A DNA stretch of 64,000 nucleotides from Pisolithus tinctorius (GCA_024663395.1 JANFAH010000010.1:310001-374000); one strand, 5' to 3'. Positions 37,687-50,066 are shown, numbered from the stretch's first letter. A program made the numbers and translations. The notes: generated by a model not told the origin, from the letters alone.

Positions 37687-39115
37687 TGCAAGGGCTGCCT
37701 CGTCGATCGGAATGTACTTTCGAAGGAGTCGATATGTGACCCGGTTCACTCGAGCAGGTGGCTGTGTAAAAAAGAACCAGAAGTACTTGATTTCATCTTC
37801 CTTGAAGGCAGACCAGAAATTCAACACCAAGGCAGTCACTCGCTCTCGACTATGGTGCACATGAAGGGTTACTCGTATGAACACTTGCCTTACTTATGCC
37901 CATTCTCTCAATCTGCACACCCCAGGGTTCCGAATGTGCATGAGCCCAAGGATCCTTAGTACTGACGTGCTGTCCTGTGGCCTAGAAACATGATCGATGG
38001 CGGCCGTCCCAGCCGTCTCAGCCTCTTCGCAGTTGCAACCTGAGGCCCTGGCCTGGATCCTGCATCTATGTACTATCCCAGAGTTGCTAAGCTAGACACG
38101 CAGACACGTCTTCATACTATTGGGCGTTTGCTAGCCTGCAACTGTCAACTTCGGCTACCATTGTACCTGTGCTGTCCCTCTCTGTCGGCGGGGTTGTGCA
38201 ATAATGATCCGACAACGTGCAAAACTTGTACTTACCAGGAGATCACGCGAGTAGTGAATTTGTGGTTTGGTATCCCAAGCTAGTGGCTCATGTGCGACCG
38301 CTCTAGCTCCGATCTGCTTCACGCAGTAAGAGAAGTTGACTCATTAGATGGAATCACAGGCCACTGCAGTCGTGAAAGTAACTGAGCATTGGTAATTGGT
38401 AATATGAGGAGGCTATCGGCAACGGTATGTCGCCTAGGCTTGCGTCCCGTCCCGATCTGAGGTTGCTAACAGCTGCAGCCAGACGCGAGACGTATGTCTA
38501 GTATGTACGACACGCGCTCGTCACTGATCCCCTGTGTCCGTGATCGAATCGGTCATGCTGGCAGGTTCTTACTGGTCTGTTCCATGGCACCCTGACACAG
38601 GGTCAATATAAATGTTAGCTAGTGCGACACCGACACCGTCGGAGCTCCGCATTTACCAGCTTGTAAGACCCTACTGCGCGTACTTAGTGTGTAAAGGAGA
38701 GTTTCTGTCTGTTTAGGCTTTTCTTTAGTGCACATGCGCTGTCAAGTTGGTCTGTGGCCAGACAGTGCCATCAAACCAAGCCAGGCAACATTATTGATAG
38801 TCGCTTCTCCCTGAGCAAAGTGCCAGCAGACACCATTCAGTATTCAAGTCCGCGGCCACTGAGGTGTTGTCAAATATCACGGATTTTGTCACGGACAAAG
38901 TTTATTGGCTGCGTGGAAAATTCCCAGATATTTGGTAAGCACTGGGCGCCTCTTCTGCTCACGATACCCACTCCTGCGTGGTCGGGCTTCCGTAGGCTTC
39001 TTTCTGTGTTTTTTACTTTCCGTGTTTTATTCCTTTCTCTGTCTGTTTTTTTTCCCTCTGACACTTGTTGAGCTCTGCCGATTTGTTCCCTGTACATTTT
39101 GATTCTCGCCAGATC
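37687..39115. other. divergent intergenic region UTP18 / G-alpha, nothing else recognised
   Basis: 1.4 kb between two divergent starts. T-rich just before the G-alpha ATG (near 39000-39060), as expected for a fungal promoter/5' UTR. No gene seen. Confidence 0.5.
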
Positions 39116-40773
39116 ATGGGTGCCTGCATATCGACAGGGGGGATTGACCCAGAGGACAGACGGCGGCACCTCCAGGTGGAAAAGCAACTCAAAGAGGTCT
39201 GTCTCGTGTTCTTTTTGGCACCTCGTGCTGACTCCATCACCTTCCAGGCAAAGGCAAAGATGGCCTCTCAGGTCAAGGTAGCAACCGCTCTGTACAGCCT
39301 GTCTCTTTTGCTGATCAACTTATCCTAGGTGCTCCTGCTTGGTTCGGGAGACTCTGGGAAGTCCACTGTCCTCAAGGTATGCATGTCTGCTTGTGCTTTT
39401 ACCCAACACCATTGGCCTCACTTCGTTCGCTCCAGCAAATGCGCTTCATACATAAAATCCCCTTCTCCCCGGAAGAGACCGAGTCTTATCGACAACTAGT
39501 ATTCAACAACCTCATAACAGGAATGCTCTACGTGTTCGACGCAATGGAACATATGGAGTTGGAAGTCGCAGAGGACAATCTACCGTGCATGGACGTCATC
39601 CGTAATGCTAGCGACTTGCGAGACCATGAGCCATTCCCGATCATGTATTATGACCCCCTTAAGAACCTTTGGGGGGACAAGAATGTCCAAAAAGCATACC
39701 AAAGGGGCAACGAAGCCGCTCTGCCAGAGAAGTATGTCCTTTTCCTCGGTTAGAACAACCCTTTTCATTGCATCTTTGGTAGCCTTTCATATTTTTTCCC
39801 ATGCTTGGACCGCCTTTTGAGCCGTCGTACCAACCTACCGAACAAGACATCGTGCAGTGTCGCGCACGCACAATTGGCATTACCGAGACCTACCTTTCAC
39901 CTAAAGGACCATGAGATGCTGATGGTTGACGTAGGAGGACAGAAAAGCGAACGAAGGAAGTGGATACACTGTTTCCAAGATGTAACGAGCATCTTGTTTC
40001 TGGTTAGCTTAAGTGGCTATGACCAATGTCTAGTGGAGGATCGCGACGCGGTGGGTCATTTAGCCTTTTGCGTGTTGCATGGGCCTGGAACTCTTGCAAT
40101 CAGAACCAAATGCAAGATGCCATGACCATCTGGGACTCGATATGTCACTCGCAATGGTTCAAGCAGACCTCGATAGTGAGTTATTTTTCCTCTTCCTCTA
40201 CGTTTCATTGACGAGGCATTCTAGATATTGTTCTTGAACAAAGATGATCTTTTTAGAAAAAGGGTCGCGCACTCTGATATAAAAAACTTTTTCCCCGTGA
40301 GGCGTTTCGTCCTAGTTACTGGTGTAATACAAACCGGAAATTGTAGGACTATGAAGGCGAACCCGGAGATGCGAAGGCTGGCCGGGATTACTTCAGGAAG
40401 CGTTTCGTTCGACTTTCGCAAAAAGCGGGGCGCTCGAAAGAGCGAGAAATATACGTACAGTACGTGATACCTGATTGATTTATCCTCGCCACTCTGACCG
40501 CGCCGTTTCCAACAGTACAACAACAGCTACAGATACAGCCATGCTGCGGGTGGTCATGGCCGCAGTTGAAGGTACTTCTTTAATTAACTCGACGTTTGAC
40601 CTTATCACTGACTTCGTTCACAGAGTAAGTCCATTTCCTCTATCGCGCCCACCTCCTTCTGTCTCTGATTTGTCCATCCCTTCGCCTATCCTTTGTTTTA
40701 CCTCATCACCACCCACCTTCACCTTTATAGCACCATTCTTCGCACCAACCTCGAAGTTGCGGCACTAATTTAA
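39116..40773 (+). CDS. heterotrimeric G-protein alpha subunit
   Basis: Start MGACIS with Gly2 and Cys4 placed for myristoylation and palmitoylation. Exon 2 [10 protein letters not shown], exon 3 [16 protein letters not shown] (G1 P-loop), then [14 protein letters not shown], a helical domain, switch [12 protein letters not shown]3/switch [23 protein letters not shown]4 [14 protein letters not shown]5 [18 protein letters not shown]. The end is [14 protein letters not shown], with no Cys at -4 (the site ADP-ribosylated by pertussis toxin in Gi types). Introns are short; the final splice needs a one-base exon (see 40624). Between about 39815 and 39895 the frame shifts at a TTTT run and shifts back before FHLKDHEML, so switch I is read in the wrong frame although the overall frame stays open. 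Probably two offsetting consensus errors; if real, the protein would lack its catalytic Arg and Mg-binding Thr. Confidence 0.85.
40624..40624 (+). other. predicted one-nucleotide exon in the G-alpha gene
   Basis: The exon ending GAAG at 40571 is followed by GTACTTC...CTGAC...TTCACAG (intron 40572-40623, 52 nt), a single A, then GTAAGTCC...CTTTATAG (intron 40625-40730, 106 nt) and CACCATTCTTCGC. G + A + C restores Asp and the conserved Glu-Asp-Thr-Ile-Leu end. Without the A the reading frame is lost. Confidence 0.5.
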
Positions 40774-42649
40774 CTTCCTCCCCTTTTCTCCGCAATGTGA
40801 AACTGCCGCTTGTGTGAACTGGCAACGGTCATTAATAACGCGCTTCCCATTGTTCGGGTATCTTGGCTTAATTCCCACGCTGCAACAATCTCGGTTTCTC
40901 CAACTCTGAACATATTTCTCATCTATCGGACTACTATTCTACATGCATCATATTCCGTATGGCTGTCGGCTGTCATCGGCTTCTCTACACGTGAAACGCG
41001 TAAATTGCGATGGAATCGTTGATTCAATACACGTTGTTTCCTTGCTCTTCTCTGTTGTTGTTCACCTACAGTTCTATTATCACCAAGAATGTGAGTGAGG
41101 AAACCTCGGACCTTTTTCACATGGACTAACGATATCGACCCGTGTTGACTCGGTTTTTTTGCTTACAGATCAAGGAAATTTTGCTATGATGCCGGTGGTG
41201 ACCTGAGAACAACCCTGATCAGCGTTAGCTTCCTTCCCATTCCGAGATGCCGCAGCCCTTTCATCCACGGTCCTTTTTTTTCCATCACTGGGGCCGTTGT
41301 TTAGCGCCTCCCTGTATCACGCTGTACTAGTTTCATGCAGTGCTAAATCTTGTGTAGTCATCAGCTTCCGACATTGTACTTGCTTAAGATTTCTCAAGAT
41401 TATTCTTGATGTACTAATTTATTCACGATGGGCCATGTAAGACGAGTGTATGTGTAATATAGCCCTCTATCCGGGAATCGACGTTGACGTGAGAGGGATG
41501 ACATACCAATCTACGGTCAGGAGTTCCGGTCAATTGCTGGAATTCCGAGGGAGCGAACGGGCTGTTACGTGCCGTACGGTCGGGCTTGAGCTTGAGCCCT
41601 GGAAACCCAGGCCTGCGGACTACTGCATTGCGGAGCCGTCTCCACCGACGCCGGGGGCCGACAAAATCTTAACAGCGGGCCGCCGGGCCCATGGCCAGGA
41701 CCACATGCAGTCACACATGGTACATTAGAGAAAGGATTAGTATTCACGTCCAACGTCCGAGTCTAATTGACAAAGGGGCCAATAAGAACCCATTACAACA
41801 TGTAGTACCATCCAGGGTCCTACGGACGCTGTCATTATACCAAATATATACAGAGTATACAGCGACTCATCTCGCACTGAATGTAGCGGGCCTTTGTTCT
41901 CTTCTGTCGGCGTGATGTTGGAAGGTTCGTCACGGTGAACCTTTGGTATATAGCGCGGCACCAGTTCCGCATTCTCGGTAAGTTCATGCAGTTGGTCAAT
42001 GTCCTGTCCGACTGGCCCTAGTTTATTGGCAGCTTGTCGCAATAGAGTTCGCTTCGTGCCGATCGTTCGGTTGACATGCTGGGTAGTGGTTGATCATGGA
42101 TGCGGGGCTACGGATCAATCGATCATAAATTTTTGCTCGCAAAAAATCGACGCCGGTTGAGATCTGAGACGTCAAGGCTTACTGTTTCTTTTTCTTCGTT
42201 CAAGTTATGACACAGTGTGTCTATAGTAACGCCTCTTGGAGTCGATGGAGTTGGAGCATGCAATCACACCTCGATCAAACTCTGGCGTAGGTGTGGAGTT
42301 GTGTATCATGCGCATCAGATAGGTTGGGACACGCGTGACGTATATGTCTTGGCGTAGCGGAATCTTGAATGTCGCGGTGGAGTTACCACATCATTCACTG
42401 ATTGATCTGAGCCTCTGAAGAATACTGTAACACGGTGTGCTTACCCTGAAAATTCAGAAAAAACCACTTGCAATGTGCCGCGATGTCGTATAATTGTGAA
42501 TATCTGGTCTGTGCCAGGAGGAGACGTGATCTGTGCGTTACCTCTCCATAAAACGAGCAGATAGGTGTAGTCGGATCTTATCTTATCAATGTCGACTACG
42601 TAAGGCATCCTACATGTTGTCAAGTTGACCGACAACGGTGAAGTCCAAC
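40774..42649. other. intergenic, nothing recognised
   Basis: Tandem interval between G-alpha and cullin-4. T-rich patches near 41155 and 41275. Short frames only. A GC-rich patch near 41640-41700 is not part of any frame I can support. Confidence 0.5.
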
Positions 42650-45600
42650 ATGACAGAAGTGTTGTTCAGGGTTATTATCGTTGCCCAGCAAAGTCCAAAG
42701 GGTTCACCGCCTACCAGCACACAGTCATCGATGGGGGGTCGGCGTCTTCTCACCCAAACAAAACGCCCCGTTTAGATGCCGATTCTGATCCTGGTTCTGC
42801 ATCTAGGTCTCGGGATCGTGTCAAGGGAAAGTCGGTAGAAAAGGATGGTCCGCTGACGGTGCAAATACATGATTTTGTAGGTGAGTGGGTCGATTTTTAA
42901 TCCGGTGGGGATATCCTTCGGTGCCGAACGTTCAATGTGGTGCCTTTCCTTTGGCGTAGCCGGGAGTACAGGACCAGGGCCGCATATGACAATTCGCTTG
43001 CGAGGGTCCAAGCACTGCTTAAAAGTCATTTTGACGAAAGGATCAAAAGAGAACTTCTCCCGACGACGTACGAAGGTGTCTACAACGATTGTCGTGTAGT
43101 GGTCTGTGCGGGCACGAAGGAGCGGTTCTCTATAATGCCCTGGTCATAGAACTCGACCGATCCTGCTGTAACTTGCGCAATGAACTAGTAAAAGGCGACA
43201 GAAGATTGCGATTCCCTCGAATGGTTGAATCGCTCGTACAAGTCTGTGCATGGTTCGAAGGACAAGTCGTCAGTTCATATGTTTCCCAACTGTGGCGTTA
43301 CCACGACGCTTATGGTTTCTATTGACTGTTTTTTAGATGCTTGTACGCGCTTTACTAGCGTATCTCGATCGCTGTGCATGTTCTCAAGAATACGGGGCTT
43401 TTGAATATACAGTATGCAACTCCACATTCAGATGGATTTTTTCGTTTGGATCCGCTGAAACCTCCATAAGCGATCTCGCTTTCACATCTTTCAAACGACA
43501 TGTTCTTGACTACACGACCATCATCGACCTCATTCAGACAGGCGTGCGTGACTGGTTGTCTTGGGAGAGAAACGATGGGTCAGTACTCCAACAGTCCTGT
43601 CACCTTTTACCACCGTCTTATCTGAAAAAAAAAAAAAGAACTTTCAGCAGGGAAAACCCTCGTCGCGCATAATGTTCCAGGACCTCGTGTCACATCTCGT
43701 CATCATAGCGTCTACGCTGTCGTTTTCGAGAGGTTCGTGGGTGAACAGACTCTAGCATATTTTTCGGAGGAAGCCGAAAAGAAGATTCCATCAAGATGGT
43801 TTCACCCCGAAGGTTTCTCGAGCACACAGCGCGGCGTGTTGCAGAGGAACGCACGAGAGCACTGGTGGTTTTTCCAGCCAACGACAGTGGCTCTGGTAGA
43901 GCGTGCTACGAGGCGCGGACTCCTGAAGGAAGCTGGATTGGCTTGCGGCTGGGGGTATGGTCGTGTTTCGTCGTTCAAGCCCTGTGGACTGACTGGACCT
44001 CTGCGCAGCTATCGAGCCCCTTATGAAGGCTAGAGGAACCGACCGACTCGACACGGCATACACGGAATTTGCAGCTATGGAGGGACTCAATATACTCTGT
44101 CGAGAGTTCAAGATATATGTCCAAGTAGGTTTGAATCGTTTTCCGAACAACGTCTTTCTCACCTGAGGACAGAATGTCGTGGCGAACATCATTAAAGACA
44201 CGGATCACGAGGACGTGATGATCGAAAAGCTGCTAGAGTTCAAAACCTTCTGTGAAGGAGCACTTCAGAACGCATTCATTGATCCTCAAACGAAACAACC
44301 AAACCGCGAATTTTCCTACGCGCTCACAGACGCATTCGCATATGGGTTCAAGGCGCGGAAGAATAAGCCTGCGGAACTGATCGCGAAACATCTGGATCGA
44401 CTCATGCGCCGTGGTCAACGAGACATGTCGGACGCGGAGTTTGACAAGTTGTTGGATTCAGTGCTTGGGTTGTATAGGTACACGGACGACAAAGACGTGT
44501 TCAGGACATTTTATCATCGTGCGCTGTCAAGGAGGTTACTGCTGGAGCGTAGTGCATCGGACGACTTCGAAAAGGCGATGCTAAAGAAACTGAAAGAGAG
44601 TCTGTGCCTTCGTTTTCTCTGCGGCTGTTGATTGCAAGTTGACTCGAAATACCTCTTCAGACTACGATCCGGAATTCGGTATGGGTGACCACATGTTTAA
44701 CGACTTGGCGCTTTCGCGGGATCTCTTGCATGAATATCGCAATCGCCTCCCAGAGGGTGGCTCGCGGCATAGTCTATCTGTTATGGTATTGCAAAGGAGT
44801 TACTGGCCATTCGCAGCTCGGAAGAAGGACGTCGATCTCCCGCTCTGGGTACGTCGTTAACCCTGCTCCATAACGCCGCGTTTTACTCACAGAAAATCGG
44901 AAACTCGTCCGACAGATGCAATCCGAACTCGCTGCGTTGCGTTCTATAAAAGCAAACACCAAGGACGCAAGCTGGACTGGGATCATTCCATTGGCACAGC
45001 TACACTCAAAGCACGGTTTTCACCGGTCACGAAGGAGTTGACGGTCAGCCTGTATCAAGCAGTCGTACTTCTTCTCTTCAATGAATCTGTGGAGCTCGGG
45101 TACAAACAGATCCTGGAGGCCACCCGGATGGGTTCGTCATTCTTTCATGCCACTACTTACTGATCTTGCGCATACTGACCTCGTGTTCTGGTGCAGATGA
45201 GGGAGAGTTGAAGCGTACATTGCAGAGTCTTGCCTGTGCAAACAAGAAAGTACTCAAGAAACAACCTGTAGGGAAGGACGTTGATGAGACGGATGTCTTC
45301 TATTTTAACGCCGAGTTCACGGACCCGCGGGCCAAGGTACATATCAATTCTATCCAGGCTAAAGAGACGGTACGTTATTTCCTTCATATTTTGTTGTCCC
45401 GCGGATTTATCATATACATTTTTATCAGCCCGAAGAATCGACACGCACGCAGTCGCATATCGATAGTGATAGAAAGCACTACCTCGACGCTGCTATCGTG
45501 CGAATCATGAAAGCAAAGAAAGAGCTGACATACGAGCAGCTCAAGACACAGACGATCGAGGCTGTGAAGAGCCATTTCGTCCCCGAGGTGAGCGTGATCA

Positions 45601-45683
45601 AGCAGCGTGTTGCGGGATTGGTGGAACAGGAGTATTTGAGGCGGGACGAGGATGACATGAATAGGTACATTTATGTTGCTTGA
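42650..45683 (+). CDS. CUL4: cullin-4 family E3 ligase scaffold (several frame breaks)
   Basis: N-terminal SSHPNKTPRLDADSD segment, then YDNSLARVQALLKSHFDE, LLPTTYEGVYNDCRVVV, MVESLVQVCAWFEGQV, VRDWLSWERNDG, LAYFSEEAEKKI, RFLEHTARRVAEERTRA, IEPLMKARGTDRLDTAY, NILCREFKIYVQ, NKPAELIAKHLDRLMRRG, YRYTDDKDVFRTFYHRALS, RLLLERSASDDFEKAML, YDPEFGMGDHMFNDLALS, VTKELTVSLYQAVVLLLF, VFYFNAEFTDPRAKVHINS. The C-terminal neddylation winged helix has IVRIMKAKKELTYEQL, with the acceptor Lys in the IMKAKK context, and ends DDMNRYIYVA. This order is the whole cullin-4 layout. Role (established): scaffold that joins a DDB1-type adaptor to RBX1. The frame must change near 42735 (a run of six G), 43115, 43700, 43800 and 44945; the C-terminal exons are otherwise clean. 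A consensus-error explanation fits an essential gene, but a decaying paralogue cannot be excluded. The start at 42650 is tentative. Confidence 0.8.
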
Positions 45684-45814
45684 TATGGTAACAGTGTTTC
45701 CCCTTTGTTGTTGTAACAAATGCATAGGAAATTATTGTTGCAGATCCTGAGCCCCGTATGAAAGGTGTTGGTCGAACTGTTCGGAAGTGAGACCCAAAAT
45801 GTTCATATCAGTCG

Positions 45815-45905
45815 ACCAGATGACATCGGGAGCGCCACCATGCCCCGGGCTAGAACCCGGAGGAATAATGCTTATCCAGGGACCCTGCGCTAACAAGTTC
45901 ACGTA
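45815..45905 (-). other. tRNA-like T-arm / box-B-like hairpin, possible old SINE
   Basis: On the minus strand CCGGGTTCTAGCCCGG forms a perfect 5-bp stem with a 7-nt loop, as in a tRNA T-arm, and GGTTCTAGCC resembles a Pol III box B. TTAGCGCAGGG some 35 nt before it weakly resembles a box A. No acceptor stem or anticodon arm closes, so this is not a tRNA gene. Confidence 0.25.
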
Positions 45906-45958
45906 CACTACTTGGAAAGACCTGCGCTTGGCATGATTCAACAAGCCTGCCGAACTGC

Positions 45959-46085
45959 AAACATGCAGGAACGGTCCATGGGTGCAAACCCCAAATCCCT
46001 ACGTGCTACCAAGGGGCTGACTTAGTCAGTTGCCTTCCTAGCGTTTACGTCCACAAAAAAAAAAAAAAAAAACATGCAGGAACGG
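45959..46085 (+). mobile_element. short retroposed insertion: 80 nt plus poly-A, flanked by a 16-bp target-site duplication
   Basis: AAACATGCAGGAACGG at 45959-45974 recurs exactly at 46070-46085. Between them are 80 nt (45975-46054) and a run of 18 A that merges into the second repeat. A 3' poly-A tail and a duplication of about 15 bp are the marks of target-primed reverse transcription. The source of the 80 nt (it includes GGGGCTGACTTAGTCAG) is not recognised; it could be a truncated ncRNA, mRNA or SINE. It lies about 280 bp after the cullin-4 stop. Confidence 0.65.
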
Positions 46086-47689
46086 AGACTGCGTAGTGAA
46101 GGCGGTTATGGCAGCCTAATATTTGAACAACCATCCCTATCGGAACGTAGCACGGCAGGCACTAGCCACCTCTGGTGGAAACTGAGAGACCAACAGAACA
46201 GTCACAATCTCCATGGAGGGCGTGCGGAGTTAAGGTGGGTCTACCTTTGGTCTGGAACGCATATTTGAAACCGGGAGCATGAGCACAAGAATTCCATCTT
46301 TCCAACGTCGTCTTCCTCCGCGCTCGGATCTTTCAATGTCTACCTTTTAGGTCATCTTCGCATTGCCAACGTCGGTCTCGATACTTCGGCCTTCTTCGTC
46401 CTCAACGCCCCTTGCCTATGTTAGCCTGAGTGAAGAAGGTATAGGAGTTCGAATCGGATAGGGGCTGCACAACGAAAGTTCAAGAAGTACTTGGCAGAGG
46501 CATCCAGAACAGTCATATGAGTTTGCGGCGTAGCAGTACCGTATTCTGGACGACGTTAGAACTGGTCGTTGAAAGCTTGGCGTTATAATACCAATGATGG
46601 CGATAGCTGATACGCTCAGAGAACTGTCTTCCTTTGCGTGCCTTGTTGCAAGGTTTCTTTGAATAAGTAAATGGAGTCGTTTTGCGTTCAATAAGTAAAA
46701 TGCGCCGCACTAGATACATGAGTATGAACGTTTGAACGTAGTTTTGAACCCGTAGAACGGAAGGCAAGCTGTGCGATGTTTTTTCAAGGTCTTACCAGCG
46801 AGGAAAAAAATATAACTTACAACACATTGGTAGCGAGTAAGGGGCCGCAATTGAGTGACCCCGGTCCTCCCTCCGCATCCGGGAGTCTACAACAGAGCTC
46901 ATGGTGAGTGCAACGCCGTGTGGTGTCGCCATGGGGCCTTGAGGTCTGCTGTCGAATGTTTACATCGCAGTGCGCGTCGCGACACGACAGCACCAGTTTC
47001 CCCACAAACCTCGGAACATATCAGTCTCGTAACCAGATGTTTTGGGACACTCGCAGCTCATACTAAATTCACGAAGTGTGTCGAGGCAATTCAATAGCCT
47101 TGCGGGCGGAAACGCAGAGTTGGATGATGACTTATACCAACCATCCTCCGGCATCCAAACTGATATTCCTAATGTGCCCCTTGCGGATCTGAGGTGGACT
47201 CAGAATTGGACTCAAGTGATACGACGGGTAGGGTTCGGCGAAAATGCCGCATTGTCTTCATCACGGCAATAGATGATGAAGACGATGCAGCACGCCGCCA
47301 ATTCAACATGGACCCACATTACGAGTATTCATCTACTACAAGAACAGCTTGATCCAAACCCAGCACCAAGGTCTCGGCTGCATTCCAGTGTATCGACACC
47401 TCGGCTTCAACCTTGCACTATTTCACGACCTGTTCAGCCGGGATGACCCACAACGCATGACGGATGTAACGATACACTACGAGCAATCACCGGTCTGCAT
47501 CAATGGATCAGTGAAGAGTTTATGCCATTGATTATCTCATAATGGTGTGAGCTTCTCCGAATGCGGACAGGCGATTCTGAGGCCGACTTAGTTGAAAACC
47601 AAAAGGACTGGAACCAAGACTAGGAATATATTCCAGATCGGCATTTCGGAAATTCACAATTTAGACAACCAGGAAGAAAAGTAGGTGGG
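46086..47689. other. intergenic; contains a short outlying match to the 57.2 kb region
   Basis: No gene recognised. Around 46970-47040 a stretch with CCCCACAAACCT and an AGTCTCG-type end matches 57215-57270, just before the second copy of the palindromic block. Here about 650 bp separate that match from the block; there the two almost touch. So either an insertion occurred here or a deletion there. Confidence 0.4.
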
Positions 47690-47827
47690 AACACACTAGC
47701 AAATCACTAATAATACGTTCCACCTCTTCTACTTAGCCCGCACTATCTAAGAGGAGAGCTACAATGTACATATGTCAGATGGCATCGAGACAACAAGTAG
47801 TGACCCGCACCTCAGAAATTCTACCCC

Positions 47828-48476
47828 TCAAGGGAGGGTGGCGATGACAATCTTGTCCTGATAATGCCATCCGAGAGCATCGATAGAATATTCCAACACG
47901 ACATCCTTTCCATCCAGTTTCAGCGTCAATGAGCCCCCAACGAAGGGTGGGTATCCAATGGTAAGTGTGACGCCGTCGCGCAGATTTCCAACCGCCTTGG
48001 TAATTTGAATCTTGCCCAGGAAAGGGATGGTCGCATAGACTTCGATGACGATTGTGAGCTTGCTCAAGTCGATAGTGACGTCAATCTGCACACAATAATC
48101 TATGAGCTGGACAGAAACATCGTGGCGATGCAAGGAAGCTTCACCTCGATAGGACCAATGACGATCTTGTAGGTCTTTGCATTCTCATCGTTGCTCTCTA
48201 CAGCATAGACGAAAGCGTCGCCTTGCCGTGTTTTGATGACCTTGACGTTGGACTCGAATTCCTGGATGGCGCCTGCGGTATTAGAGACTCAAGGTTAGCC
48301 ATAACCAGCATCATGAGTAAATCGAGGTGCTCACGGATGATATCTGATGCACATGGGGAAAAAATGAGTGAAAATTCACCTGTGTAAACTAATGAGTACT
48401 CACGTTCACCAGAGATGATGGTGTTGTCATCCCAGTCCTGGTACTTCTTGAAAGGGGGTTCAGCAATCGAAGGCAT
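47828..48476 (-). CDS. uncharacterised 155-aa protein, family copy A
   Basis: Start MPSIAEPPFKKYQDWDDNTI at 48476. Exon 1 ends GGTGAAC; a 9-nt exon (48335-48343, ATATCATCC) lies between two ~60-nt introns; exon 3 IQEFESNVKVIKTRQGDAF to KIVIGPIE; a third intron; exon 4 from IDVTIDL to KIVIATLP. All junctions are GT-AG and the frame is open. The product is nearly identical to copy B at 50130. Alternating hydrophobic residues (LTIVIEVYATIPFLG, GGSLTLKLDGKDVVLEY) suggest an all-beta, cytosolic protein: there is no signal peptide and no membrane segment. I do not recognise the family. A TATA box lies about 70 nt upstream. Confidence 0.75.
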
Positions 48477-48542
48477 TGTGCTTGTAGGTTGCGTTGCTGG
48501 GCTGGTATTGGTGCTGGGGGTGGATGGCACTGTCCCAAGTCC

Positions 48543-48550
48543 CTTTTATA
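48543..48550 (-). promoter_or_regulatory. TATA box of copy A
   Basis: TATAAAAG on the minus strand, followed by GGACTTGGGACAGTG as in the other three copies, about 67 nt before the ATG. Confidence 0.6.
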
Positions 48551-50058
48551 CCTGTCTGGTCTCATCGTCCTCCAAGCACATTCCCAGGTACATGTTCAAG
48601 ACGGGAATTAAGCTGTGCGAATGAGTGCATGACATGGAGCTCGCTAGGAGAGAAAGGTAGAATGTATGTTAACGCTTGACAGCCGCATCGGACTGATTAT
48701 GGACCTGGTGACCGGGCATAATGTCAATTCAAGGCTTTGTTACCGACACTGATTATGGGTAGGACATGGATACGTGAGAGAGGAGTACTGACGTGAAAAG
48801 TGTACATCCATACTTGATGTCACGGGTACAGATGGCGCCCGACGTCGGGCCCCACGCACATCAAGACCACGCTTGGGCTTGGAGAATCGAGGTCACAAGA
48901 TATCGCAACTAAGAGCCTGATTTATCGGCTACAGAACACCTTGCGACAGCCCATGTACACCCTGTATTTTGCGCAGAGTGAGCTTCTGCTAAACGTCAGC
49001 TAGTCCCCGTTGGCAGCTCGTTCGGGTTTGAGCATATTTGGCAGGTATTATTACTAGCTTGCAGTGATGGGCTGACTTCAGGAACCACCGTGTCTGGTGT
49101 GGACTACATAAGGCCCGTCGCGGATATGGTCAATCGGTTTGGACCATCGGTGAGGGCATTGGCCTTTTTGCTAGAGTCGCAGGATGCGGCCACGATCCAC
49201 GTCGAAAGTTCCGGCACGCTGTCGATATGAGTTGTCTATAGTACATACCCGCAACGCGCTATCCACGAAATACCGGGGCTTCGGTCAGGTGTGCTAGTTG
49301 CCACTTAGCAGGAACATTCTGCCCGTAAGAAACATTTATTATACGTACCTGTGTAAACATCCCCGTGACCGAACCCTTTCTGTCGGTGCAACGAAAAAGC
49401 GGCTTCACAATTCGACGTGCCTGTTGAACGGAATGCTGGAGTCAGGACCAAGTCACGGGACACCCTTTCATCTATACAAGTCCGAGCCGTCCGGGCCGAC
49501 TGATACAACTGGCAAGATCATACGCGCTTTCAAGTTGGTACAACAGAGACCGAAAACATTTGTTCTCTCAACTATTCAACTTGCCATTCTAGACTCGATG
49601 CTTATCCTATTCTCACTGTAAAACCAAATACAGAATCCTGAAAAAAGACGCTTGTATCTGAGTACTGACTGGCAGAAATAATCTGAATACAGCAGCGTGC
49701 GCTGGAACTGCATACTGGAAAGAAGAACAAGTCGAGGATCATGGAACTATAGACCTCGAAGTGAGTAGTCTATATGCCTTTACAGCGCGCGTGGATGGCC
49801 ATCCGGACCCGTGACATCGGGCGTGTATGTAGGTACACTTTTCACGTCGTCCGACCCCTGACCAGTGCTGCACATCAACGCTTCTAATTGACATCGTGCT
49901 CGAACACCAGGTCCATAATCAGTCCGATGCCGCCGTCAGCGTTAACATTCTACCTTTCTCTCCTAGCGAGCTTCATGTCATGCAGTCATTCGCGTAGCTC
50001 AATTCCCATCCTGACATGTACCTGGGAATGTGCTTGGAGGACGATGGGACCAGACAGG

Positions 50059-50066
50059 TATAAAAG
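50059..50066 (+). promoter_or_regulatory. TATA box of copy B
   Basis: TATAAAAG followed by GGACTTGGGACAGTG, 63 nt before the ATG at 50130. The motif and its spacing are the same in all four family members. Confidence 0.6.

Noticed and set aside
45815..45905. tRNA gene on the minus strand
   Set aside because: Only the T-arm-like hairpin is convincing; acceptor and anticodon stems do not pair. Kept as a weak SINE-like note.
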